Shown: positions 1-4,979, numbered from the stretch's first letter. The stretch: 5,429 nt of DNA from Candidatus Omnitrophica bacterium CG07_land_8_20_14_0_80_50_8 (GCA_002779345.1 PEWW01000025.1:1-5429), one strand, 5' to 3'. Numbers and translations: made by a program. The notes: generated by a model from the sequence alone, not told the origin.

Positions 1-276
1 ACCCAGGGCTGTGAATTTTTAAAATCCGAACATTTACGCGCCACAACGCTTTATGTTACACTTGAGCCCTGTCCGATGTGCGTAGGCGCCATGATCTTGG
101 CGAGGATCGAGCGTCTGGTTTTTGGCGCTCGAGAGTCCAAAACCGGCGCTTGTGGCTCCAAAATCCATCTCTTGGCGGACGCAAAATGGAACCATCAGTT
201 CAAAATCGAGGAAGGGGTTCTCGAGTTCGAATCCGCCGCGTTATTGCAAGAATTTTTTAAGAAAAAAAGAAGATAG
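1..276 (+). CDS. tadA: tRNA-specific adenosine deaminase TadA, C-terminal part (5' end outside window)
   Basis: The frame is open from base 1 to a TAG at 274-276 and gives the last 91 residues. TadA deaminates the wobble adenosine (A34) of tRNA-Arg(ACG) to inosine. The visible part has TLYVTLEPCPMC, the PCxxC zinc-binding pair of the cytidine/adenosine deaminase fold (Cys codons at 70-72 and 79-81). It continues with GAMILARIERLVFGA and KTGACGS, and near the C-terminus has NHQF, EEGVLE and ALLQEFF, which match TadA closely from memory. The zinc-binding His and catalytic Glu (HAE motif) should lie upstream of the window, so roughly 55-60 residues are missing. The ATG at 76 is internal and not the start. 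It lies just upstream of tRNA-Ser, an unrelated translation-apparatus neighbour. The family call is secure; intactness of the 5' part cannot be judged. Confidence 0.95.
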   Translation, partial: TQGCEFLKSEHLRATTLYVTLEPCPMCVGAMILARIERLVFGARESKTGACGSKIHLLADAKWNHQFKIEEGVLEFESAALLQEFFKKKRR

Positions 277-285
277 GGGATTTTT

Positions 286-444
286 CCCGGCAGATTTGAC
301 CGCGGCCAAATCTAAGCGCCGGGATTTCCGCCAAACGATTTGGCGGATATGTCCACAAAGCCTTGTTTGAGACGGATCTGCCGGGCTTTGTGGCGGAAAT
401 TCGTCCCTAAACTTACGCTTCCTTTGATCGCGTAAGTTTGGGAC
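286..444. repeat. Four consecutive hairpins between tadA and tRNA-Ser
   Basis: The gap holds four inverted repeats almost end to end. H1: CCCGGCAGATTTG (286-298) with CAAATCT (307-313) and GCCGGG (318-323). H2: TCCGCCAAA (327-335) with TTTGGCGGA (339-347), 9 bp around a CGA loop. H3: CCACAAAGCC (353-362) with GGCTTTGTGG (384-393), 10 bp. H4: GTCCC-T-AAACTTACGC (403-418) with GCGTAAGTTTGGGAC (430-444), 15 bp with one bulged T. No open frame here looks coding. H2 recurs as the end hairpin of the repeat at 2534. None is followed by a clear U-tract, so a terminator role for tadA is possible but unproven. A REP-type palindrome cluster or a processing signal for the tRNA precursor are alternatives. 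Confidence 0.7.
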
Positions 445-452
445 TCATTAAA

Positions 453-540
453 GGAGAGGTGCGTGAGCGGTTGAAACGGCACGCCTGGAAAGCGTGTAAC
501 CCGCAAGGGTTCCAGGGTTCGAATCCCTGCCTCTCCGCCA
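453..540 (+). tRNA. tRNA-Ser, anticodon GGA, with encoded CCA
   Basis: A complete class II tRNA. The acceptor stem is GGAGAGG (453-459) with CCTCTCC (530-536), the discriminator is G537 and the CCA at 538-540 is encoded. The anticodon arm is CACGC-CTGGAAA-GCGTG (480-496), with anticodon GGA at 487-489, reading serine UCC/UCU codons. The long variable arm, around ACCC-GCAA-GGGT, is typical of tRNA-Ser. The T arm holds GGTTCGAATCC. The 3' end (521-537) is duplicated at 2471-2487, so this gene served as an integration target and stayed intact. No clear promoter lies between it and the hairpin cluster; it may be co-transcribed from upstream. Confidence 0.97.
521..537 (+). other. Putative attL: 3' end of tRNA-Ser
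   Basis: GAATCCCTGCCTCTCCG, the 3' side of the T stem plus acceptor strand, matches 2471-2487 at 16 of 17 bases, the last 14 being identical. The 3' end of a tRNA gene is the classic target of tyrosine integrases, which restore the tRNA on insertion. This would be the junction between host and element. Confidence 0.7.
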
Positions 541-818
541 AGTTGAATGAAGCGAATAATAGGACATATACCGGCGTTGCTGATGATGTTGAGAAGCGTT
601 TATGATAAAGATCGTAAAGGGGTCGAGTCTCTTCTTGACTACATGTCGGTCGATCCCCCCTAAGCCCTCAGAAGATAAAATGCTCGGGAAACCGGGTGAT
701 GCACTTTGAGAAAATCATTCAAAAGTTGAATGTCGAGGACTGACACTTACACCTACATGCAGGGAACAATCAGGAACACTCGGGAAATCTTCCAGCTCTT
801 AGAAATGAAAAGGATTCT
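541..818. other. Intergenic stretch after tRNA-Ser, no supported gene
   Basis: No ORF here resembles a known protein; the longest ATG frame (602-709, 35 codons) has no recognisable features. The word AAGTTGAATG occurs at 540-549 and 723-732, with GTTGAATGA again at 2464-2472 beside attR. CTCGGGAAA occurs at 682-690 and 779-787. In an integrated element this stretch would be expected to hold att-proximal protein sites. Confidence 0.4.
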
Positions 819-1331
819 TTGGCGATCCGGCTACGGTTAGAGGGCAAAACCTATCAGAAAGTCTCGGAAGCTACTGGAGTACCGATCAAGACGCTTCAGA
901 ATAGCTTCGCCAAGGGTGGTCGGCTATGCAAAGCTTTCAACGCCTGTTTTACTCAGTCTCGGGATGATGCTGAGGAAGTGACCGAAAATGTGCTTATGAA
1001 GGCTCGGAAAGAGGCAGGTGCGGCCATTGAGCGGTTGATTACGTTAAGTCAGAGCGCCGAAAATGAGGCGGTTTTCTACAAGGCTAATGAGTTTTTACTG
1101 CACCTTGCCGGTGTATCGGCTGGATCAGCAATGAGAGATACGCTTAAAAAAATGACTTATGAAAAAGCAAAAGAAATGATGACAGATTTATTCAAGGAGA
1201 TTTTTGGAAAACCTCCGTATGAAGAACGAGATATTTTTATTGTCATGGCCAACGCCTCGCCATCTGACGCCGCCAAGAAAGAAGGCCGGACTATTACGAT
1301 TGAACGAGATGGAAAAGCTCCTAACCCCTAA
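819..1331 (+). CDS. HTH protein, terminase-small-subunit-like, TTG start
   Basis: This encodes about 170 residues. Residues 5-35 (RLEGKTYQKVSEATGVPIKT) form a helix-turn-helix, with YQKVSEATG and VPIKTLQNSFAKGG as the likely helix pair. The rest is mostly helical and charged (ARKEAGAAIERLI, AENEAVFYKANEFLLHLAG). This layout resembles DNA-binding terminase small subunits and related phage regulators, but no packaging genes follow, so function is open. The start is uncertain: TTG at 819 has AAAAGGA at 808-814 as a weak ribosome site, while the frame stays open back to 744 with no ATG. Upstream residues such as LRNEKDSLAIRLRLEG read naturally into the domain, so the 5' end may be eroded. It overlaps the next gene by 23 bases, suggesting co-translation. 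Confidence 0.6.
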   Translation: MAIRLRLEGKTYQKVSEATGVPIKTLQNSFAKGGRLCKAFNACFTQSRDDAEEVTENVLMKARKEAGAAIERLITLSQSAENEAVFYKANEFLLHLAGVSAGSAMRDTLKKMTYEKAKEMMTDLFKEIFGKPPYEERDIFIVMANASPSDAAKKEGRTITIERDGKAPNP

Positions 1332-1527
1332 GCAACTCTGCGAGCTTTTGCAGGTAGGCCAAAGCACGGTTTATCTTTGGACACACACGGAATTTCTGCC
1401 GTTTTATAAACTTGGCAAATCGGTGCGGTTTGAGGAAAACGAAATTTGGGAGTGGGTGAGGCAGAGAAAGCGAAAATCATCTGGCAGGGCAACGATGAAG
1501 TATGATATAAATGCTCTGTTGGGGTAG
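1309..1527 (+). CDS. Excisionase-family DNA-binding protein (HTH_17/MerR-like)
   Basis: This encodes 72 residues from ATG at 1309. LLTPKQLCELLQVGQSTVYL followed by WTHTEFLPFYKLGKSVRFEE and NEIWEWVRQRK is a textbook winged-helix excisionase-family domain: the HTH sits at residues 5-24, and the beta wing is LPFYKLGKSVRF. The frame is open upstream to 1204, but those residues overlap the preceding gene and do not belong to the domain, so 1309 is preferred. Family members direct excision of integrated elements or act as small repressors. Here, within a tRNA-flanked island, a recombination directionality factor is a reasonable inference, though its partner integrase is absent. The ribosome site is weak and the 23-base overlap with the upstream gene suggests translational coupling. 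The tail after residue 55 is basic. Confidence 0.8.
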   Translation: MEKLLTPKQLCELLQVGQSTVYLWTHTEFLPFYKLGKSVRFEENEIWEWVRQRKRKSSGRATMKYDINALLG

Positions 1528-1580
1528 TGGTCAAGATAGAAAATATTTAGATTCTCCTGATAAAAATGAGATAAATTCAT

Positions 1581-1590
1581 GCTTGCAAGC
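1581..1590. promoter_or_regulatory. 10-bp palindrome overlapping the NYN promoter -35
   Basis: GCTTGCAAGC is a perfect self-complementary decamer and contains the -35 hexamer TTGCAA. Its position suits an operator, for example for one of the two HTH proteins encoded just upstream. This is inferred from position only. Confidence 0.35.
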
Positions 1591-1611
1591 AAAATTCGTT
1601 TAATGTATACT
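1583..1611 (+). promoter_or_regulatory. Sigma70-type promoter for the NYN gene
   Basis: TTGCAA (1583-1588) and TATACT (1606-1611) are separated by 17 bases, close to the housekeeping consensus, in an AT-rich setting. Transcription would begin near A1618, leaving a leader of only about 53 nt before the ATG at 1671. Confidence 0.75.
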
Positions 1612-1624
1612 TCGAGTACTTGCT

Positions 1625-1667
1625 CCCCGTTGGACCAGCCGAAAGGCCTCTGGCGGGGTTCTTTTTT
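1625..1667 (+). terminator. Hairpin plus U-tract in the NYN leader (terminator or attenuator)
   Basis: CCCCGTTGGA (1625-1634) pairs with TCTGGCGGGG (1649-1658), 10 bp including three G-U pairs. Inside is a GCC-GAAA-GGC mini-stem with a GNRA loop. TTCTTTTTT (1659-1667) follows directly, completing an intrinsic-terminator shape. It begins about 7 nt after the predicted transcription start and ends 3 nt before the ATG at 1671. The only Shine-Dalgarno-like run, GGCGGGG, is buried in the 3' arm. It could end transcripts from the upstream HTH genes, but the promoter at 1583-1611 lies between them and the hairpin, so the NYN message must also pass through it. Confidence 0.7.
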
Positions 1668-1670
1668 CAT

Positions 1671-2315
1671 ATGCGAAAAGAACGTCTCGTAACATTCATT
1701 GATGGACAAAATCTTTACAGAACATGTAAAGAAGCCTTTGGCTATCACTATCCTAATTACGATGTGAATAAATTAAGCCAAAAGATTGCCAAGGAAAATG
1801 GATGGAGTCTAAGCAGGATCAATTTTTATACGGGTATCCCGGATAGCGCGGAAGATACTTTTTGGCATGGGTTCTGGAGTAAAAAATTGGCCGTCATGGG
1901 TACGAGAGGCGTACATACATTTCGAAGAACGGTTCGCTATCAAGACGAAAAGGTTAAATTAAAAGATGGTAGCGTTGAAATAATCCGTGTAGGGCATGAA
2001 AAAGGGATTGATGTTAGGCTAGCCCTTGACGTTGTTAGGCTTGCTTTAGAAAACGCTTACGATGTTGCAGTGATTTTTAGTCAAGATCAAGATCTATCAG
2101 AAGTCGTAGATGACATAAATATCATTTCGAAAAAAAATAATAGATTGATAAGGATTTTCAGCGCCTATCCCGTAAGCCCTATATACAGAAATCAAAGAGG
2201 TATAGACAAAGCTAGGTGGATCAAAATGGATAAAGCATTTTACGATGCTTGCATAGACCCTATAGATTACAGACCAAAAGATACATTTAATCCGTTATTT
2301 ACCGATTTAAAATAG
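1671..2315 (+). CDS. NYN-domain (LabA/DUF88-like, PIN-fold) predicted RNase
   Basis: This encodes 214 residues from ATG 1671. The in-frame TTG at 1620 would translate through the leader hairpin and is rejected; the domain begins at RLVTFIDGQNLY. NYN proteins are PIN-like metal-dependent nucleases, usually acting on RNA. Visible acidic and polar positions fit the family: Asp11 and Asn14 in FIDGQNLY, Asp114 in KGIDV, Asp120 in LALD, and Asp139/Asp141 in VIFSQDQDL, which stands where SGDSDF is usual. Length is normal for a stand-alone NYN protein and no extra domain is evident; the tail (residues 190-214) is not recognised. It has its own promoter and a likely terminator at 2385-2413. The substrate is unknown. 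As cargo of an island it could serve in defence, toxin activity or RNA processing, but this is inferred from context alone. Confidence 0.88.
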   Translation: MRKERLVTFIDGQNLYRTCKEAFGYHYPNYDVNKLSQKIAKENGWSLSRINFYTGIPDSAEDTFWHGFWSKKLAVMGTRGVHTFRRTVRYQDEKVKLKDGSVEIIRVGHEKGIDVRLALDVVRLALENAYDVAVIFSQDQDLSEVVDDINIISKKNNRLIRIFSAYPVSPIYRNQRGIDKARWIKMDKAFYDACIDPIDYRPKDTFNPLFTDLK

Positions 2316-2323
2316 TTAAGATT

Positions 2324-2345
2324 TTGTGACCAAATTGTGACCAAA
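2324..2345 (+). repeat. Tandem 11-bp direct repeat TTGTGACCAAA
   Basis: Two exact, abutting copies lie at 2324-2334 and 2335-2345, 126 bases before the attR copy begins. Repeats of this size beside an att core are typical of arm-type binding sites for tyrosine integrases. One turn of spacing would place two proteins on the same DNA face. Confidence 0.55.
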
Positions 2346-2384
2346 CAAGTTCAAAATGTATCATGAATATCGCGGCTATCGAAA

Positions 2385-2413
2385 CCATCGAAAACTTTTT
2401 CGGATGGATTTTT
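2385..2413 (+). terminator. Probable intrinsic terminator after the NYN gene
   Basis: CCATC (2385-2389) pairs with GATGG (2403-2407), enclosing an AT stem (GAAA with TTTC) and a short loop, with one bulged G at 2402. ATTTTT (2408-2413) follows. It lies 70 bases after the NYN stop. The stem is only moderately GC-rich. Confidence 0.45.
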
Positions 2414-2470
2414 CAGAGGGAAAGCCGTAAGATCATAAGCTTCGCAGAGATGCGAGAAAATTTGTTGAAT

Positions 2471-2487
2471 GACTCCCTGCCTCTCCG
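2471..2487 (+). other. Putative attR: duplicated tRNA-Ser 3' end
   Basis: GACTCCCTGCCTCTCCG repeats the tRNA-Ser 3' end with a single A-to-C difference at its third base; 14 bases match exactly without interruption. No other tRNA sequence surrounds it, so it is a fragment and not a second gene. The extended frame of the recombinase pseudogene reads across it on the other strand. Confidence 0.7.
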
Positions 2488-2533
2488 TAAGTTTTAGATT
2501 CGAACGTCGGCTTACAAGCGGGGCGTCGGGGTT

Positions 2534-2615
2534 TCCGCCAAAAATCGTGGCGGACCGCAGGCACGGCGCCCTCGCGTGCCCCGCGTGCCGACCTGCCGAG
2601 CCGATTAGCCAGTCC
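2534..2615 (-). repeat. Left copy of inverted repeat with end hairpin
   Basis: Bases 2615-2544, read on the minus strand, match 4285-4356 on the plus strand at 69 of 72 positions. The repeat continues into a hairpin, TCCGCCA (2534-2540) with TGGCGGA (2548-2554). It provides the false C-terminus of the recombinase pseudogene. It is far more GC-rich than the adjoining genes. Confidence 0.85.
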
Positions 2616-3542
2616 TTCAGCGAGTTTTAAATCTCTTCTATCTTCAAGAGATACAATCACTCCCATCGATTCTTTCGAGAGAATAATTTTTTCAATGGTT
2701 CTTTTTGTGACAAGCTGTTTCTCAAGCTGGGATCCTTTTTTAAAGTCAGAAGCGTACCTCTGAAGCACATGTATTATTTTTTGAGAGTAGATTTTCTCGG
2801 ACTCAGGCGAAAGTTCGAATCCTCGCGACACGGGTGATATCCTTAGGGTTTTGAAGACTAAACTCTCAATATAGTTTTCATCTTTTGAAATCCTCTCAAG
2901 ATTTTCAAAGATAAACGATTCTAGTTTCTCGGCATTGACCTCTTTAAGAGAGCACGCCTCTCGCCCTTCTTTCACGACCTTGATGCATTTGTAATAGTAA
3001 TATCGTCTTTTCTTTTTGTTGGTGAAGGTGTTGGTCATCGCAGAGCCGCACACGCCACACTTCACGAGGCGCGACAACAAATATTCTTTGTAGACTCTCT
3101 TTTTTCTGAGCCTCTCCTTGGTTAACGCTTGAGCCTCCAGGAATAAATCCTCGGAAATAATCGGCTCATGGGTTCCCTGCATGACTTTTTCATGCCATAT
3201 AATTTTTCCTAGATAAACGGGACTTCTTAGGATTCTATTAATAACGCCTTTAGTGCGGGGCGTTCAAGATCCCCTCCGGAATAGCCGGGGTCGGAGTATT
3301 CCTTGAAAAATTCTAAGTCTTCCCGGCTTTTGATGTATGACATAATCCTGTCTCTCTGGGCCTCGCAGGAATTGTACTCAACCTCGGCTTGCATCGACGT
3401 GGACACCCTAGAATAAATCGCGCATCGTTTCATTTTATTTTTTCTCCCTTTTAAAAGCGTTTGAATTCAAAACAAATACTTTGATTGTTCAAGACCAACT
3501 CCAATTTCAAAATCCCCATTCCCCATACAAACAAAAAACCCT

Positions 3543-4094
3543 TTAATCATATTTCACATGAAAGCCGATCTGTTTTTTCGGCTTTGGGTCTTTAGGCTCT
3601 AATATTTCCCGAATCGCATCAAACACAACACTGAACTGGTGATCGTGTTTTTAATATTTTCTTTCAAGTTCTTCAATTTTATGCCGCAGCATTTCGTTGT
3701 TGGCTAGCATTTCTCTGATTTTATTGAAGGTCCTCATAATTTGCATGTTTACACGGATGGCCGTTTTGCTACTCAAGACGCTCGAAAGCATGGAAATCCC
3801 AAGGGCCGTGAAGGCAAAAGGCCTTTTTCTTAGACCCATCTTGATCTTTTGGGAATTGGAAGTCACGATCTGTGACTTCCAATTTTTGGTCTCTCCTTTA
3901 GTGAGTTGAAACATAAAGTCTTCTGGGAAGCGCTCGGGATTTCTTTTAACTGCTTGGTTCAACGCCTTGGTCAAAACGCCGTAAAGCTCCGCGAGGTCCC
4001 GATCAAGCATTACTTTTTTTCCACGGATAAAATAGATTTTATTTGCGATAAGTTCTTGGGGAACAAACGGTGAAACGGTGATATTTTTAGACAT
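3543..4094 (-). pseudogene. ORF6N-domain protein with in-frame TAA near the C-terminus
   Basis: ATG at 4094 follows AGGAG (4107-4103) with good spacing. The first 147 residues hold an ORF6N DNA-binding domain: PQELIANKIYFIRGKKVMLD, RDLAELYGVLTKALNQAVKR, FPEDFMFQLTKGE, then FAFTALGISMLSSVLSS, VNMQIMRTFNKIREML and a short coiled coil, KIEELERKY. A TAA at 3653-3651 stops it. In the same frame, coding sequence continues as KHDHQFSVVFDAIREILEPK and ends HVKYD at a TAA at 3545-3543. This matches how such proteins normally end, so the first TAA is most likely a recent point mutation, for example GAA to TAA. The total would be 183 positions. ORF6N proteins occur in phages and islands as antirepressors or regulators. 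The domain core is intact, so the 147-residue product may still work. Confidence 0.85.
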
Positions 4095-4102
4095 AGCTCA
4101 AG

Positions 4103-4107
4103 CTCCT
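4103..4107 (-). promoter_or_regulatory. Ribosome binding site of the ORF6N gene
   Basis: AGGAG on the minus strand, 8 nt before ATG 4094. It fixes this start. Confidence 0.7.
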
Positions 4108-4284
4108 ATTAAAGTGACGAAATTAAATATACGCGATCGATATTTCTTTCGTTCAGATGAGCTGAACTACTTCGGGTAAGGGATGCGGTAGGTTCGTGAC
4201 CCGAGGATAGGATTTATTCGATGAGCGTATTATCCTCTTTTTTGAGAGTGCTTGTAAAGAAAAATGACTAAAGAAGAGTGATTG

Positions 4285-4367
4285 GGACTGGCTAATCGGC
4301 TCGGCAGGTCGGCACGTGGGACACGCGAGGGCGCCGTGCCTGCGGTCCGCCGCGATCCTAGCGGCGG
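4285..4367 (+). repeat. Right copy of inverted repeat with end hairpin
   Basis: This is the partner of 2534-2615 in opposite orientation. It ends in CCGCCGC (4347-4353) with GCGGCGG (4361-4367). Where the left copy has an A-T pair in the hairpin, this copy has G-C, a compensatory change. The two copies bracket the recombinase and ORF6N pseudogenes, about 1.8 kb apart. Confidence 0.85.
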
Positions 4368-4510
4368 TGCGGCGGCCTGTCCTCTACGGAGCAAACAAAG
4401 CGCCGAGAGGCGTGCCGCGACAAGGGCGTCGCGGCCAAGCCGCAAAGACGAGGCGACGGCCCAGTCGCCGGTAGAGCGGAGCTGAGCGCCAACGCGAGGC
4501 GGAGCGTGTA
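4357..4510. other. GC-rich multi-helix block
   Basis: Next to the right repeat copy lies DNA that is about two thirds G+C by eye. CTCTAC (4382-4387) can pair with GTAGAG (4471-4476). Enclosed are CGCC-GAGA-GGCG (4401-4412), GCCGCGAC (4414-4421) with GTCGCGGC (4428-4435), and GGCGAC (4452-4457) with GTCGCC (4464-4469). The open frames through it are Arg/Ala-rich and look like translated repeat DNA. It may be a genomic repeat or a structured RNA; nothing in the sequence decides between these. Confidence 0.5.
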
Positions 4511-4838
4511 TTCACATTTCGGCTTGAGGAGTTCGAGAGGCCAAAAGGTTTCGGGCATTCGTAAGATTCATTATTTGGGGAGGTTATATAAACATTCAGA
4601 TTTGGGATTCGAGTGAGAGAGTTTGCTTTTAGATTTTATTTTGGATCTGGCGCTCAACGTTGGCGCTTGAGATTCAGTTTGGCCTTGAGTTATCTTACGT
4701 CTTGATCATTGGCTCTCTCATTAGCGTGGCGCTTGGGAGAGGTCAGAGAATTCCTTATGCAAAGATTGTGGGCCCGCATAGCTGTGTGACGAATATAAGC
4801 TGTGCCTCCTGGGTACGCTTACTTCTTTTTCAAGTGTG
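4511..4838. other. Non-coding stretch, no supported gene
   Basis: Open frames here lack family features and ribosome sites. The one with a hydrophobic segment (from 4660) has a TTG start only and no family resemblance. GGCGCT occurs at 4649, 4664 and 4729 in loosely related contexts, which suggests degenerate repeat DNA. Confidence 0.4.
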
Positions 4839-4866
4839 TTGCTCTAAATATATCGTGTGGTAGAAT
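4839..4866 (+). promoter_or_regulatory. Extended -10 promoter for the Bro-N gene
   Basis: TTGCTC (4839-4844) and TAGAAT (4861-4866) are 16 bases apart, and TGG directly precedes the -10, giving an extended -10 TGnTAGAAT. Transcription would start near 4873, leaving a leader of about 120 nt. Confidence 0.55.
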
Positions 4867-4888
4867 GAGGCTAGATTTTAAAGGAAAA

Positions 4889-4979
4889 GTGGTGTGGTTC
4901 GATACGGAGGAAGCCACACCGCCATTGTTGACGCTCAGGCGAACCCTGGCAGGCGTAATAAGCCAGGGGCGCTATGAGC
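4889..4979 (+). promoter_or_regulatory. Two-hairpin leader upstream of the Bro-N gene
   Basis: Hairpin 1: GGTGTGGTTC (4891-4900) pairs with GAA and CCACACC (4910-4920), with one bulge. Hairpin 2: GCTCA, GCG and CCCTGGC (4933-4950) pair with GCCAGGG, CGC and TGAGC (4962-4979), about 15 bp with small internal loops. The Bro-N ribosome site begins 7 nt later. No U-tract follows, so a terminator is unlikely. A 40-codon frame (4865-4987) overlaps it, but its ATG lies upstream of the predicted transcription start. Confidence 0.5.

Larger units (their letters stand above)
521..2487 (+). mobile_element. Candidate tRNA-Ser-integrated mini-island, about 1.97 kb, lacking an integrase
   Basis: The segment is bounded by the intact tRNA-Ser 3' end and its duplicate at 2471-2487. 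It contains three genes on one strand: a terminase-small-subunit-like HTH protein, an excisionase-type HTH protein and a NYN-domain protein. Next to the right end is a tandem 11-bp repeat (2324-2345) resembling integrase arm sites. No integrase is encoded within, so the element is either a deletion derivative or depends on an integrase from elsewhere, in the manner of satellites. A tandem array of decayed elements sharing one att site is an alternative, since phage-like genes continue to the right of 2487. Boundaries come from the repeat alone. Confidence 0.55.
2433..3433 (-). pseudogene. Large serine recombinase, internally deleted and frameshifted
   Basis: The gene starts at ATG 3433 with GGGAGA (3448-3443) as ribosome site. 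The first part (3433-3227) gives MKRCAIYSRVSTSMQAE, where Ser11 of RVST is the expected nucleophile, then YSDPGYSGGDLERPALKALL. It then reaches TAA at 3227-3229. In another frame, from about 3241, the protein resumes as INRILRSPVYLGKIIWHEKV and runs into HEPIISEDLF, the zinc ribbon (CGVCG, YKC and a later Cys) and the C-terminal helices. The rest of the catalytic domain, including the LDRLsR region, and most of the recombinase domain are missing, roughly 150-165 residues compared with the family. From residue GLANRLGRSAR on, the protein is translated repeat DNA (2615 down) and crosses attR, so the native C-terminus is lost too. It cannot be active. Confidence 0.9.

Noticed and set aside
312..506. 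Minus-strand 64-codon frame
   Set aside because: It overlaps the tRNA-Ser and the hairpin cluster and has no recognisable domain.
1204..1308. Longer start for the excisionase-like gene at 1204
   Set aside because: The extra 35 residues overlap the upstream gene and lie outside the domain; ATG 1309 begins right at MEKLLTPKQL.
1620..1670. TTG start for the NYN gene at 1620
   Set aside because: It would translate the promoter-proximal hairpin into MLPVGPAERP and a Phe run; the domain starts at ATG 1671.
1404..1748. Minus-strand 114-codon frame
   Set aside because: Shadow of the excisionase-like gene and the NYN promoter region; no family features.
3561..3585. AAAGCCGA/TCGGCTTT inverted repeat as a terminator
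   Set aside because: It lies inside the remaining C-terminal coding part of the ORF6N gene and no T-run follows on the gene's strand.
4230..4558. Three overlapping Arg/Ala-rich frames in the GC-rich block
   Set aside because: They are open because the DNA is GC-rich and repetitive; parts equal the translated inverted repeat seen at 2544-2615.
4660..4863. 67-codon frame with a hydrophobic segment
   Set aside because: TTG start only, no ribosome site, odd Cys/Trp-rich tail, and it overlaps the predicted Bro-N promoter.
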